A DNA stretch of 32,413 nucleotides, from the NCBI GenBank assembly GCA_964571295.1, contig CAZNAO010000006.1:1-32413 (forward strand), read 5' to 3'. The translations under genes were made by a program, and so were the position numbers. Source of the stretch: UBA922 sp964571295. Its GTDB lineage: Bacteria; Patescibacteriota; Patescibacteriia; Magasanikbacterales; UBA922. Of this stretch, positions 7,201 through 14,714 are shown piece after piece. The notes beneath the pieces were generated by a model, which did not search any database, was not told where the DNA came from, and saw only the letters and a program-made list of their open reading frames with translations. Numbering within the stretch: position 1 is the stretch's first letter; every line of letters begins with the position of its first letter.

Positions 7201-7654
7201 GGTTGTTCGAAAGACCGTACCTACCTTTGCTAAGATTGCACTCACTGAAAGTGGTGCAGGTAGTGCAAATGAAGAGGTATTCAAGTTCTCAGTTTCTGCA
7301 GCAGCAAATGAAGATGTGAAACTTACCAAGCTCGTCTTTGACTTGAGTGGTACTGGTTCAGCTTCAACTAGTGCCTTTGAATTGTATGAAGGAGATACCC
7401 TCCGTGGTGTCAGTTCATCAACTCCAGATTGGCCTAGTCTCGATATTACTGTAGCTAAGGGTACAACCAAGACCTTCACGGTCAAGGCTAACACCTCTAA
7501 TGTTGCAGTAGACAAACGAGTTGTGGTTGGTCTCTCACGAGGAACCGCTGGAGCTAACATCGCATGGCAAGAAGTATTTGTCGACGGTGGTAACATTACC
7601 GCTGACGGTGATTACCTCAACACCCTGCCGTTGAGCCAGACCAAGAACTACTAA
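4274..7654 (+). CDS. Large secreted S-layer-like surface protein
   Basis: The 1126-residue product starts with a Sec signal peptide: basic K6-K10, a hydrophobic core of about 12-35, and A-F-A before Q38. Residues 40-205 form the N-terminal domain frequent in Patescibacteria surface proteins. Its repeating units read V-Y-Y-L-x-x-D-x-K-K-A-Y-F-P, R-P-G-S-R-L-V-K-V and V-Y-W-V-K-D-G-M-L-H. The rest (about 240-1115) is a string of Thr/Ser-rich beta-sandwich-like repeats with recurring V-T-V, L-x-x-F-x-V and G-D-N-x-L motifs. Only two cysteines are seen, C42 and C94, both near the N-terminus. There is no C-terminal membrane anchor, LPxTG or SLH domain, so attachment is unexplained. Codons differ from the neighbouring genes (many TTC, AAC, TAC, ACC), the signature of very high expression. 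It is flanked by its own leader and a strong terminator, hence a single-gene unit. The abundant Ser and Thr make it a plausible glycosylation target for the enzymes downstream. Confidence 0.85.
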   Translation: MNDVLKYGKKLFTASVVGVTVAWSMGLAALVPSVAFAQTSECDSLEPGDLFKVPESTAVYYLTADMKKAYFPHSDVFRSWNLSFDQVKVISGSCLNSYLSANPAGINYRPGSRLVKVEGSPDVFAILPGNSLVKVTGESVAALYGSNWGSALRDVSPYHFPNYTNTQTTWSEAKPHDGQFVKKAGETTVYWVKDGMLHMVDGTNVPDVREVSAATFGMLSMASGSVTVSSAYENPAQSNGSVVVPTSGTVTVSLAGNTPASTSVPKDGIRVPFTRITLTAGDRAAVVDTVTVRRTGLSDSGDFSKVWAEKDGLRVSSQQTVGSNDIATLTFSPALTVGAGQTITLEIVASLSDAGGNAALAVTGATTSGNVQAYGSFPVTGNLMHFTDYSVATYTFTTSSDRTVNVGDSEVELASFEIDPSKDVLFRSITLRNNGEEDLQTAVSGLYLEANGERVSQSVSLDGRYVTFNLTNGGFLIEDGDATTFLVKGDVMVKERTNTNSLQFAFHRAEDISLVEKSTGFGAKSSGVTFPAGINDVEFISGSVTVSKKTTSPSDTEVLKGAKGLVALRANVKADESISAEGLKLVGAQGGDGFASFENVKVTLNGISLGTQDPATAMTFDSSFTLNKGDNELVVTVDTKSNATSTDTFKVSVNSATFLASMSPEYVQSGNSVDSSDIVGSPVGALLTIQGASVTVARNDGFSDSRTIVRGTQDNTLARFNVRPLYDDVTVTSIAVTASTTADQISSSAVSNVRLFVGGTQVGPTRAYSSATFSSLNYAIAKDVTKAFEVHADFDSSSTGTIKFTFTVTYRDSLGKTHTATAAASALNTVVESGSIQVAVDASSPESTIILAGTEQTVGAFRLSALKESANFTEVTLNNSASVDSRVSEYRLYKGGSVIGTANPISGETKFTLAGNVLNVGANQSETITVKALLNPIDDRANTSSTLQLTLNGLKYQSGSGEANTTSSLGYSAQAMVVRKTVPTFAKIALTESGAGSANEEVFKFSVSAAANEDVKLTKLVFDLSGTGSASTSAFELYEGDTLRGVSSSTPDWPSLDITVAKGTTKTFTVKANTSNVAVDKRVVVGLSRGTAGANIAWQEVFVDGGNITADGDYLNTLPLSQTKNY

Positions 7655-7692
7655 TCCGATTCTCTCGGTTTAGAAAGTATCTTACCTATAGA

Positions 7693-7720
7693 CCCTGCAC
7701 CCTTGTGGTGCAGGGTTTTG
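7693..7720 (+). terminator. Intrinsic terminator of the S-layer gene
   Basis: CCCTGCACC (7693-7701) pairs perfectly with GGTGCAGGG (7707-7715) around the loop CTTGT. TTTTGGTTTGG follows. It lies 38 bases after the S-layer stop codon. Confidence 0.85.
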
Positions 7721-7775
7721 GTTTGGTAATAACATCGGGAAATCTACTGGGTCAGAAGCTTACGCTGTATTTCCT

Positions 7776-7803
7776 GTAAAGTCTGCTGGTTAACAGTCTT
7801 TAC
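7776..7803. promoter_or_regulatory. Imperfect dyad overlapping the glycan operon promoter
   Basis: GTAAAG (7776-7781) mirrors CTTTAC (7798-7803). After one mismatch, CTG (7783-7785) mirrors CAG (7794-7796), centred on GGTTAA. It reaches into the candidate -35 element (7799-7804), so a bound protein could control the glycan operon. As RNA it would be a weak hairpin. Confidence 0.35.
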
Positions 7804-7827
7804 GACTCCCGACTTTTAGAGTATGCT
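7799..7827 (+). promoter_or_regulatory. Candidate promoter of the glycan operon
   Basis: TTTACG (7799-7804) and TATGCT (7822-7827) are 17 bases apart, each matching four of six consensus bases. Transcription would start near 7834, which fits translation from the ATG at 7856 and excludes the ATG at 7823. Confidence 0.4.
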
Positions 7828-7855
7828 GTCGATAGTTATTTTCTATTCATTTCCT

Positions 7856-9901
7856 ATGAATTTTGCCAGAAAAGCGATCCCGTACCTTATCGGGGCAACC
7901 TTTATTACTCCGCTCATTATACGGGGTGGCTATATTTTCCCTTTTATTGTCCCGAAGATTTTATTTTTACGGTCCATGATCATGGTCTTGCTCGGATGCT
8001 ATCTCGTCGTATTGATCTCTGATGTGAGAAAGTACCGCCCACGTTTTTCGCTTTTGACCGTAAGTATCCTCTTATTTTGGCTTAGTTTTGCGATTTCAAC
8101 CTTTGCGGGTGTCGACTGGTACCGAAGTTTTTGGGACAACCATGAACGCATGTTGGGTCTCTTTACTATCACTCACTATGTCCTTCTGTATCTGATTGCC
8201 TCGGCGATGGTAACTACCGATAAACAATGGAATACCGTATTTCGTTCGGTACTGTTGTTTGGTTCGCTCGTGATGCTGATCGGTATGTGGCAGCGTTTTG
8301 TCAATCCGGAAGCACTGCTCAATAATGGAGGTACTCGAGTTTCGGCGACTCTGGGTAACGCGATTTATTACAGTGGGTATGGACTCTTCCTCCTTTTCCT
8401 AGGAGCGATTCAATATTTTCGTGAGCGATCACAGGGGTGGAAATGGATAGCGCTTGCAACGGCATGTATCGGGTTTATCGGTATCTTCCTTGGGGGAACA
8501 CGTGGCGCCATCCTCGGACTTCTTGCGGGTGCTGCAGTCGTACTCGGATGTTATGCCTTTGTTATAAAAGAAAAAACCCGGACACGAACACTAGCACGAT
8601 ATGCAGTCGGGATTGGTGTGGTATGTTCGATTGCGTTTGTGATGTTTCGGCAGACTCCATTCATATCTTCGTTGCCAGGTATTGGACGCCTTGCGAATAC
8701 GTCTTTTTTCTCTGAATTGGTGACAGGTACTCGGGGCATGGCGTGGAAAGTGGCGGTCGAAGCATGGAAAGATCGTCCGGTATTCGGATGGGGGCCGAAT
8801 AATTATTATTATGCGTTTAACGAGCATTATAATCCTCGATTTCTTGAATTTGGGTGGAGTGAAACATGGTTTGATAATGCGCACAGTGTCATATTCAATA
8901 CGCTTGCAGTGCAGGGTACCGTAGGTATTGTGGTATATCTCGCCATCTATGTGATAGGGATTATATATCTTGCAGTCGGAATACGCCGTAACAAAGTTTC
9001 GCGTTCAGTAGGTTTTTTTTCTATCGGTTTTTTGGTTGCTCATTTGGTCGGTCTTGCAACCGTGTTTGAAAACCCAACATCATATTTATATTTTGTCGTA
9101 TTTTTAGGCTTTGTCACCTACCTGTCGCGTGAGGTGCGGCTCCGACATACTGTTGAAGTGGATACGGTAGAACAAAAAAAACAATCTGAAAGTAAAACGG
9201 TTTCGGTAGGGATTATCGGTACGATCGCATTTTTACTCCTATGTATTGTCTATGTAACCGACATCAATCCTGCGCGTGCAAACCGGGCGACAGCAGCGGC
9301 AATGCAGCGTGTGTATTCGGGAATAGCAACACCAGACGTGTATGCTGAGCCGCTTCGATTTGGATCTCCGCATATTGATGATATTCGCAATGATATTTCA
9401 CGAAGCATTCTTGAGACCATTCCTACGATGGTGCAAAATAAAAAAACTGAGCATGTCGGGGAATTGCTTGACAGGGCAATCGCTGAGCTTAAGGCAAATC
9501 GATTACTACACCCACTCGATGTGCGTGTGAATTTCACACTCTATTCTTTTTATAATTACGCGCACCAGCTGACCGGAGATGCTAATTTCTTGAGAGAAGC
9601 AGAGGCTGAGATAAAAATTGCTTTGAATCATTCAGAAAAACGTCAACAATTTGAATATGCACTTGCTCAAAATTTGGTAATGCAAGAAAAAATTGCAGAG
9701 GCAAAGGGGGTCTTGCGGGCTTCTGTCGAAAACAATGCGAAAATAGGCGAAGGCTGGTATCGACTGGCAGCACTCGAACTTTCGGGCGCAGAGGGGCTTG
9801 AGGGTGCACAGCGTATCATTGACGAAGCTTTGTCGCAGGGAGTCGTATTCGATGCTCAGCAAGCGGCCGGGCTTGAGGGTGCGGGTATTGTGCTTCAATA
9901 A
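7856..9901 (+). CDS. O-antigen ligase/polymerase family protein with TPR-like tail
   Basis: This 681-residue protein has about ten to twelve membrane segments in residues 8-460. A soluble, helical, TPR-like C-terminal part follows (about 485-680, with repeated A-L-A-x-x-L and A-x-x-x-L-x-x-A patterns). Wzy/WaaL-family marks include G-G-T-R-G-A-I-L-G-L near residue 213. The large periplasmic-side loop contains G-W-G-P-N-N-Y and D-N-A-H-S (about 325-343), with the conserved His. Members either polymerise repeat units on undecaprenyl carrier (Wzy) or transfer glycan to lipid or protein (WaaL, PglL). The TPR tail is common in protein- or peptidoglycan-linked ligases. Being the first gene of the glycan run directly after the S-layer gene, it is a good candidate for attaching glycan to the surface protein, but polymerase cannot be excluded. 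The ATG at 7823 is an alternative start that lies inside the predicted -10 element. Confidence 0.8.
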   Translation: MNFARKAIPYLIGATFITPLIIRGGYIFPFIVPKILFLRSMIMVLLGCYLVVLISDVRKYRPRFSLLTVSILLFWLSFAISTFAGVDWYRSFWDNHERMLGLFTITHYVLLYLIASAMVTTDKQWNTVFRSVLLFGSLVMLIGMWQRFVNPEALLNNGGTRVSATLGNAIYYSGYGLFLLFLGAIQYFRERSQGWKWIALATACIGFIGIFLGGTRGAILGLLAGAAVVLGCYAFVIKEKTRTRTLARYAVGIGVVCSIAFVMFRQTPFISSLPGIGRLANTSFFSELVTGTRGMAWKVAVEAWKDRPVFGWGPNNYYYAFNEHYNPRFLEFGWSETWFDNAHSVIFNTLAVQGTVGIVVYLAIYVIGIIYLAVGIRRNKVSRSVGFFSIGFLVAHLVGLATVFENPTSYLYFVVFLGFVTYLSREVRLRHTVEVDTVEQKKQSESKTVSVGIIGTIAFLLLCIVYVTDINPARANRATAAAMQRVYSGIATPDVYAEPLRFGSPHIDDIRNDISRSILETIPTMVQNKKTEHVGELLDRAIAELKANRLLHPLDVRVNFTLYSFYNYAHQLTGDANFLREAEAEIKIALNHSEKRQQFEYALAQNLVMQEKIAEAKGVLRASVENNAKIGEGWYRLAALELSGAEGLEGAQRIIDEALSQGVVFDAQQAAGLEGAGIVLQ

Positions 9902-9916
9902 ATGAGAAATAACCGT

Positions 9917-10942
9917 ATGCAGAAAAACAAAAAAGCGCTCATAACCGGAATTACCGGACAAGATGGATCGTATCTCACCGAACTATTGCTCGAGAAAGGG
10001 TACGAAGTACATGGTATCATTCGACGTTCGAGTAGTTTTAATACCGAACGAATCGATCATATTTATCGTGATAGTCACGAGAAAGGGGTCAAGTTATTTT
10101 TGCATTACGGTGACTTGACTGATGCAAGTAACTTGAATCGTATTTTGGAGAGTGTGCAGCCAGATGAAATTTATAATCTCGGAGCACAAAGTCATGTCAA
10201 AGTAAGCTTTGAGTTACCGGAGTATACAGGGAATGTTGATGGTCTTGGTACACTTCGTCTGCTTGATGCAATTGTACATAGTGGAATAAAAACACGGTTT
10301 TATCAAGCAGGGTCTTCTGAAATGTATGGAAAAGTACTCGAAACTCCTCAGAAAGAGACAACGCCGTTTTATCCTCGAAGTCCCTATGCGGCAGCAAAGG
10401 TATATGCGCACTGGCTCACGGTGAATTATCGTGAGAGTTATGGAATGTTTGCGTGTAACGGAATTTTATTCAATCACGAATCATCACGTCGTGGTGGTAC
10501 GTTCGTAACCAAAAAAATTACCGATGCATTTCGGGCGATTAGAGAAGGTAAACAGGAGAAGTTATATCTTGGGAATCTTGATGCAAAACGCGATTGGGGA
10601 TATGCGAAAGATTATGTCGAAGCGATGTGGCTTATGCTTCAGCAGGATACCCCGGATGATTATGTGGTTGCTACCGGAGAGACGCATAGTGTGCGTGAGT
10701 TCGTAGAGAGTGCTGCTCCGTACTTTGATTTTTCAATCGAGTGGAGAGGTAAGGGCTTAAAAGAACAAGGGATCGACACACATACGGGTAAGGTTGTGGT
10801 TGAAGTTGATGAACGATATTTCCGACCGTCAGAAGTTGATCTACTTCTTGGGGATGCCACAAAAGCACGGCATGTACTCGGTTGGAAGCCTACTGTGACG
10901 TTTAAAGAATTGGTAAAGATAATGTGTACTCACGTCGGCTGA
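9917..10942 (+). CDS. gmd: GDP-mannose 4,6-dehydratase
   Basis: This 341-residue short-chain dehydrogenase/reductase converts GDP-D-mannose to GDP-4-keto-6-deoxy-D-mannose in the cytoplasm. The NADP-binding loop is G-I-T-G-Q-D-G (11-17). R-R-S-S-S-F-N-T-E-R and H-Y-G-D-L-T-D are family hallmarks. The catalytic set is S133/S134, E135, Y157 and K161, and the family block N-G-I-L-F-N-H-E-S-S-R-R-G is present. Length is normal. The start at 9917 is chosen over 9902, which abuts the previous stop codon and adds a short non-homologous tail. It is followed 25 bases later by fcl, the next enzyme. Gmd-like enzymes also act on GDP-D-glycero-D-manno-heptose in some bacteria, and heptose genes lie at the right edge of the window, so that substrate should be kept in mind. 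Confidence 0.93.
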   Translation: MQKNKKALITGITGQDGSYLTELLLEKGYEVHGIIRRSSSFNTERIDHIYRDSHEKGVKLFLHYGDLTDASNLNRILESVQPDEIYNLGAQSHVKVSFELPEYTGNVDGLGTLRLLDAIVHSGIKTRFYQAGSSEMYGKVLETPQKETTPFYPRSPYAAAKVYAHWLTVNYRESYGMFACNGILFNHESSRRGGTFVTKKITDAFRAIREGKQEKLYLGNLDAKRDWGYAKDYVEAMWLMLQQDTPDDYVVATGETHSVREFVESAAPYFDFSIEWRGKGLKEQGIDTHTGKVVVEVDERYFRPSEVDLLLGDATKARHVLGWKPTVTFKELVKIMCTHVG

Positions 10943-10967
10943 GTCAACAAAAATGTACCATTGTAGT

Positions 10968-11930
10968 ATGGAGAAAAATGCAAAGATATATGTTGCAGGT
11001 CACCGAGGTATGGCCGGATCTGCAATCGTACGTGCGCTGATGCGTGAAGGGTATGCCAATATAGTTGTACGGACACACACAGAGCTTGAACTTCGTGATA
11101 GTCGTGCGGTGGCAGATTTTTTTGCGACCGAAAAACCGGAATATGTGTTTCTTGCGGCAGCACGCGTGGGTGGAATACTTGCAAATAATACGTATCCTGC
11201 GGAATTTTTGTTTGACAATGTGCAGATTCAGAATAATGTGATTCATCAGGCGTACGTGCATGGAGTAAAGAAACTTTTGTTTCTCGGATCTTCCTGTATC
11301 TATCCGCGCGACTGTCCGCAGCCGATGAAAGAAGAATATCTCCTGACCGGCCCGCTTGAACCGACGAATGAGCCGTATGCGATAGCAAAAATTGCGGGAA
11401 TCAAAATGTGTCAAAATTACAATCGTCAATACGGAACCAGTTTTATCGCTGCAATGCCGACCAATCTCTATGGTCCGAATGATAATTTCGACCTCCAAAC
11501 GTCGCATGTGTTTCCTGCACTCATCCGCAAGTTTGTTGAGGCGGTTGAACATGGGGACAGAGAAGTGGTAGTGTGGGGAACAGGTGCGCCCCGTCGCGAA
11601 TTTTTACATGTGGATGATATGGCTCGGGGTTGTGTATTCTTATTGGAGCATTTTAACCCGACCAAAGAGCAGAGTGAACGAGGACAGATTTTTTTCAATC
11701 TCGGTACAGGTACGGATGTATCTATTAAAGAATTAGCCGGTATGATAGGGGAAGTGGCTGGGTTTACCGGGAATATCGTGTGGGATACGACAAAGCCGGA
11801 CGGGACACCTCAGAAATTGCAAGACGTAGGGAATATACATGCACTTGGTTGGCATCACACGATTGAACTCGAAGAAGGGATCAGGCAGGTGTGTGGCTGG
11901 TTCAAAGAACACCGATATGAAAAACGCTAA
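10968..11930 (+). CDS. fcl: GDP-L-fucose synthase
   Basis: This 320-residue bifunctional 3,5-epimerase/4-reductase turns GDP-4-keto-6-deoxymannose into GDP-L-fucose. Residues matching the known E. coli enzyme by motif, one position later, are S108, C110, Y137, K141 and H180. The NADP loop is G-H-R-G-M-A-G (11-17), and N-L-Y-G-P-N-D-N-F-D is the family block. Both epimerase residues (C110 and H180) are kept, so real fucose synthesis is favoured over a reductase-only enzyme. The start at 10968 is chosen over 10953 because GDP-fucose synthases begin close to the nucleotide loop, and T precedes this ATG. It forms a pair with gmd upstream and overlaps the HAD gene downstream by 14 bases, so they are surely co-transcribed. 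Confidence 0.93.
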   Translation: MEKNAKIYVAGHRGMAGSAIVRALMREGYANIVVRTHTELELRDSRAVADFFATEKPEYVFLAAARVGGILANNTYPAEFLFDNVQIQNNVIHQAYVHGVKKLLFLGSSCIYPRDCPQPMKEEYLLTGPLEPTNEPYAIAKIAGIKMCQNYNRQYGTSFIAAMPTNLYGPNDNFDLQTSHVFPALIRKFVEAVEHGDREVVVWGTGAPRREFLHVDDMARGCVFLLEHFNPTKEQSERGQIFFNLGTGTDVSIKELAGMIGEVAGFTGNIVWDTTKPDGTPQKLQDVGNIHALGWHHTIELEEGIRQVCGWFKEHRYEKR

Positions 11931-12567
11931 AAAATTGCTCGAGAGTTTGCAAAAAAAGAATTATCGGGGAATTTTTCTTGATCTCGATGATACCGTCTGC
12001 AATTCAGAAGAAGCATATCGACATGCGGAGCGAGTAGTATGGAATGAGTGGAAGAAAGAACATAAAGATGATTTTACAACATTCAGCCTGCATTATGCGC
12101 AGGCAAAGCGTGAGGTGAAGCATCGAACCAAAGGTTTGGCCTCGTCGCATTCTCGGCTATTATATTTTCAAAGAATGGTTGAATCTTCTTCGAAGCGCAC
12201 AAATATCGGTAAAATCAGAAAATATGAACAGCTCTATTGGAGAGCATTTTTTGAAAAATTGCGTCTGCTTCCTCAGGTGGACATGTTTCTTAAAATGGTG
12301 TATAGAGAAGGATATGTCGTGTGTATCGTCACGAATCTTACTACTGAAATTCAGTTTAGAAAAATTCAAAAATTGAACATTGGTCGGTACATCAACTATA
12401 TCGTATCCTCAGAGGAGGCGGGTGCCGAAAAGCCTGATACTCGCATATTCGAGTGTGCTCAGGAAAAAGTAGGGCTTCCAAAAGAGTCGATTGTGATGAT
12501 CGGAGATAGTGTTGCTCATGATGAGAAAGGTGCGCGTGAATTTGGAATAGATTGTATAGTGGTGTAA
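11917..12567 (+). CDS. HAD-superfamily hydrolase (subfamily I phosphatase-like)
   Basis: The 216-residue protein has all haloacid dehalogenase motifs. These are D22-L-D24-D-T (motif I with nucleophile and general acid), V-T-N (motif II, about residue 130), a K within E-K-P-D-T-R-I-F (motif III, about 170) and G-D-S-x-x-x-D (motif IV, about 191-197). A helical cap lies at about 30-110. The likely reaction is hydrolysis of a phosphate ester, probably a sugar phosphate given the setting; the substrate is not predictable. It is not a GmhB-type heptose bisphosphatase, whose motif I reads D-R-D-G-T. The start at 11917 lies 14 bases inside the end of fcl, and the ORF upstream of it overlaps fcl heavily. 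It begins the sub-cassette with the kinase fusion, aldolase and nucleotidyltransferases. Confidence 0.8.
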   Translation: MKNAKKLLESLQKKNYRGIFLDLDDTVCNSEEAYRHAERVVWNEWKKEHKDDFTTFSLHYAQAKREVKHRTKGLASSHSRLLYFQRMVESSSKRTNIGKIRKYEQLYWRAFFEKLRLLPQVDMFLKMVYREGYVVCIVTNLTTEIQFRKIQKLNIGRYINYIVSSEEAGAEKPDTRIFECAQEKVGLPKESIVMIGDSVAHDEKGAREFGIDCIVV

Positions 12568-12572
12568 TGCCT

Positions 12573-14714
12573 ATGAAATTACGTACATGGTATCAGGGAC
12601 TTTATGATCGTGGTGGAACTCACAAGCTTGCGATACTCCGTTCGCCAATTTTTTTGACGGTGCTTGGTTTGAAGATAGTTGCTTCGTCCCTCTTCGCGTC
12701 TCCATTTTTGACTGAGCTTTTTATTCCGTTTGTAAATTATTTTGTCGGAAGCGGATTTGAAAATCCGTATACCTATTTTTTCAATCTTGGATCGCTGAAT
12801 ATTTTCCCCTATCCAAGTCTCATGTTGTATATTCTTGCTGTACCGAGGCTGCTCATTACCCCGTTCATCTATGGTGGGATTGAGAGTGTGACATGGATGC
12901 ACATGCTCCTGATGCGCGTGCCAGTGCTCATATCGGATATCGTTATTCTGATCGTGCTCTCCCGCTGGCTCAAGGATCGTACCGATAAGGTATTGTGGTG
13001 GTATTGGTGTTCTCCGATTTTATTTTATATTTCCTATATTCATGGACAATTGGATGCGATTCCGATCGCACTTTTGTTTGCGTCATTGTATCTGCTATTC
13101 AAAAACAAAGTATCTGAGTCCATGATCGTGCTTGGTTTGGCGCTTGCGACAAAGACAAGTATCTTGATCGTAGTTCCTTTTATTCTGCTGTACCTCTTCA
13201 AAGAACGTTTGTCGATGAAAAAAATAATGGGATATGCGATACTTCCATTTCTTGCATATATCGCTGCGACCGTGTATCCACTCATGAATCATGCGTTCGT
13301 ACAGTTGGTATTCCACAATGCGGAGCAAAGCAAAGTTTTCGGTTTACAATACGCATTTGGTGAGGGTGGAGTGATTTATTTCGTTCCTTTGGCATTCTTG
13401 CTTCTCTTGATCTATGGTTTCTCCTTTTATCGCTACAATCGAGATTTATTTCTCATGTTTCTGGCTTTTTCCTTTGGGATTTTTACACTCCTGATTCCAC
13501 CGATGCAGGGGTGGTATTTTTGGACCATTCCATTTTTTATATATTTTTATCTCAAACATCCGCAGGAGCCAAAGACAATGTTTGTATTACTGAATAGTGC
13601 ATATTTTGCATATTTCATATTTGCCCCTCATTCGGATATCCCGAGCGCATTTGGGGCAGTACTTCCATGGTTTGGTGACATTCCAAATGTATATACCTAT
13701 CTTACTACCCATGGTATGCCATCGACGCTGGTCCATGGGGCTACTCTTACGGCGCTCCAGGGAGTTCTCCTGGTAAATATCGTATGGCTGTACAAGAAAG
13801 GTATGGAGAGTTACCGTACCTATAAAATTAATTATCAGCCGTATCTTATCGGTATCGCAGGGGATTCGGGTAGTGGAAAGAGTACTTTGACCGAGCTTTT
13901 GATACAAAAGTTTGGGAAACATAATACTGCAGTTGTCGCCGGAGATGACCTGCATAAGTGGGAACGTGGCAATCCGGCGTGGCAGACCATGACACATCTT
14001 AATCCGAAGGCAAACCGGCTCCATATTGAAATTTCAAACGCGCGAGCACTTAAAAAAGGTCGGGGCGTTTTCAGACGTTTGTATGATCATCATACAGGAA
14101 AATTCACTGATCCGAATAGGCTTGAATCAAAAAAGATTGTGGTGTTTCAGGGTCTACACACGTTGTATATCAAGAAAATGCGTGACATGTTTGATTTGAA
14201 GATTTTTGTCGACCCATCTCCCGAGCTTCGGACTCACTGGAAAATAATTCGGGATATGGAAGAGAGAGGGTATACGAAAGAAAAAATATTGGATCAGCTC
14301 CGTGCCAGGGAAGCGGATTCCGAAGTCTATATTCAGAAACAGTCGAAACACGCCGATCTGGTGGTGCGCATGGTGAATATACATCCAATTGAATCAATCG
14401 GGGATCGTGCATATCCGGTCACAACCGCGCTTGAAATTGAGTGTGATAATAGTATTAATTTTGAACCACTGTTATCACAATTTGAGAATACAGATACACT
14501 TACGTGCGAGCATGTCTATAGCGACACCACTCAGCGAGTGCGGTTCAGAGGCACGGTCACAAAAACAGAAATAGAGAGTACGGCATATCGAATCGCTCCT
14601 GAACTCTGGGATACGGTTACCAGTGAGCCTGTATTTGAGGGTGGGTACGAAGGATTGATGCAACTCGTGATTGCGTATGTTATTTTTGAGGGTATGCGCA
14701 CAGAAAGAGTATGA
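12573..14714 (+). CDS. Membrane glycosyltransferase fused to phosphoribulokinase-like kinase
   Basis: This 713-residue protein has two parts. Residues 1 to about 415 hold some ten membrane segments and resemble GT-C enzymes of the mannosyltransferase/GT87 type: S-P-I-L-F-Y-I-S-Y-I-H-G-Q-L-D-A-I, then G-W-Y-F-W-T-I-P-F-F. Residues about 424-713 form a cytoplasmic P-loop kinase. Its Walker A is G-D-S-G-S-G-K-S (430-437), followed by A-G-D-D-L-H and F-Q-G-L-H-T-L-Y (525-532). W-K-I-I-R-D-M-E-E-R-G and K-Q-S-K-H-A-D-L-V follow. These last motifs match phosphoribulokinase more than uridine kinase. There is no frameshift at the junction (about 415-425), so the fusion looks real. The kinase probably phosphorylates a sugar or sugar phosphate at the membrane; the acceptor of the GT-C part is unknown. 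ATGA overlap links it to the aldolase. Start 12573 is preferred to 12552 or 12567 because of position and T at -1. Confidence 0.75.
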   Translation: MKLRTWYQGLYDRGGTHKLAILRSPIFLTVLGLKIVASSLFASPFLTELFIPFVNYFVGSGFENPYTYFFNLGSLNIFPYPSLMLYILAVPRLLITPFIYGGIESVTWMHMLLMRVPVLISDIVILIVLSRWLKDRTDKVLWWYWCSPILFYISYIHGQLDAIPIALLFASLYLLFKNKVSESMIVLGLALATKTSILIVVPFILLYLFKERLSMKKIMGYAILPFLAYIAATVYPLMNHAFVQLVFHNAEQSKVFGLQYAFGEGGVIYFVPLAFLLLLIYGFSFYRYNRDLFLMFLAFSFGIFTLLIPPMQGWYFWTIPFFIYFYLKHPQEPKTMFVLLNSAYFAYFIFAPHSDIPSAFGAVLPWFGDIPNVYTYLTTHGMPSTLVHGATLTALQGVLLVNIVWLYKKGMESYRTYKINYQPYLIGIAGDSGSGKSTLTELLIQKFGKHNTAVVAGDDLHKWERGNPAWQTMTHLNPKANRLHIEISNARALKKGRGVFRRLYDHHTGKFTDPNRLESKKIVVFQGLHTLYIKKMRDMFDLKIFVDPSPELRTHWKIIRDMEERGYTKEKILDQLRAREADSEVYIQKQSKHADLVVRMVNIHPIESIGDRAYPVTTALEIECDNSINFEPLLSQFENTDTLTCEHVYSDTTQRVRFRGTVTKTEIESTAYRIAPELWDTVTSEPVFEGGYEGLMQLVIAYVIFEGMRTERV

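Noticed and set aside
4840..7596. Long open frames on the minus strand inside the S-layer gene (4840-5433, 5665-6222, 6781-7122, 7183-7596).
   Set aside because: They mirror the strong codon bias of the S-layer gene, which suppresses stop codons on the opposite strand. Their products are low-complexity Ser/Thr/Val strings without starts, motifs or spacing of their own.
9917..11930. gmd/fcl as a dedicated 6-deoxyheptose dehydratase/reductase pair.
   Set aside because: Not excluded, but the synthase keeps C110 and H180 needed for epimerisation, so GDP-fucose is the simpler reading.
11917..12567. HAD hydrolase as the missing GmhB of the heptose pathway.
   Set aside because: Motif I is D-L-D-D-T with a helical cap insertion. 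GmhB-type enzymes read D-R-D-G-T and lack this cap.
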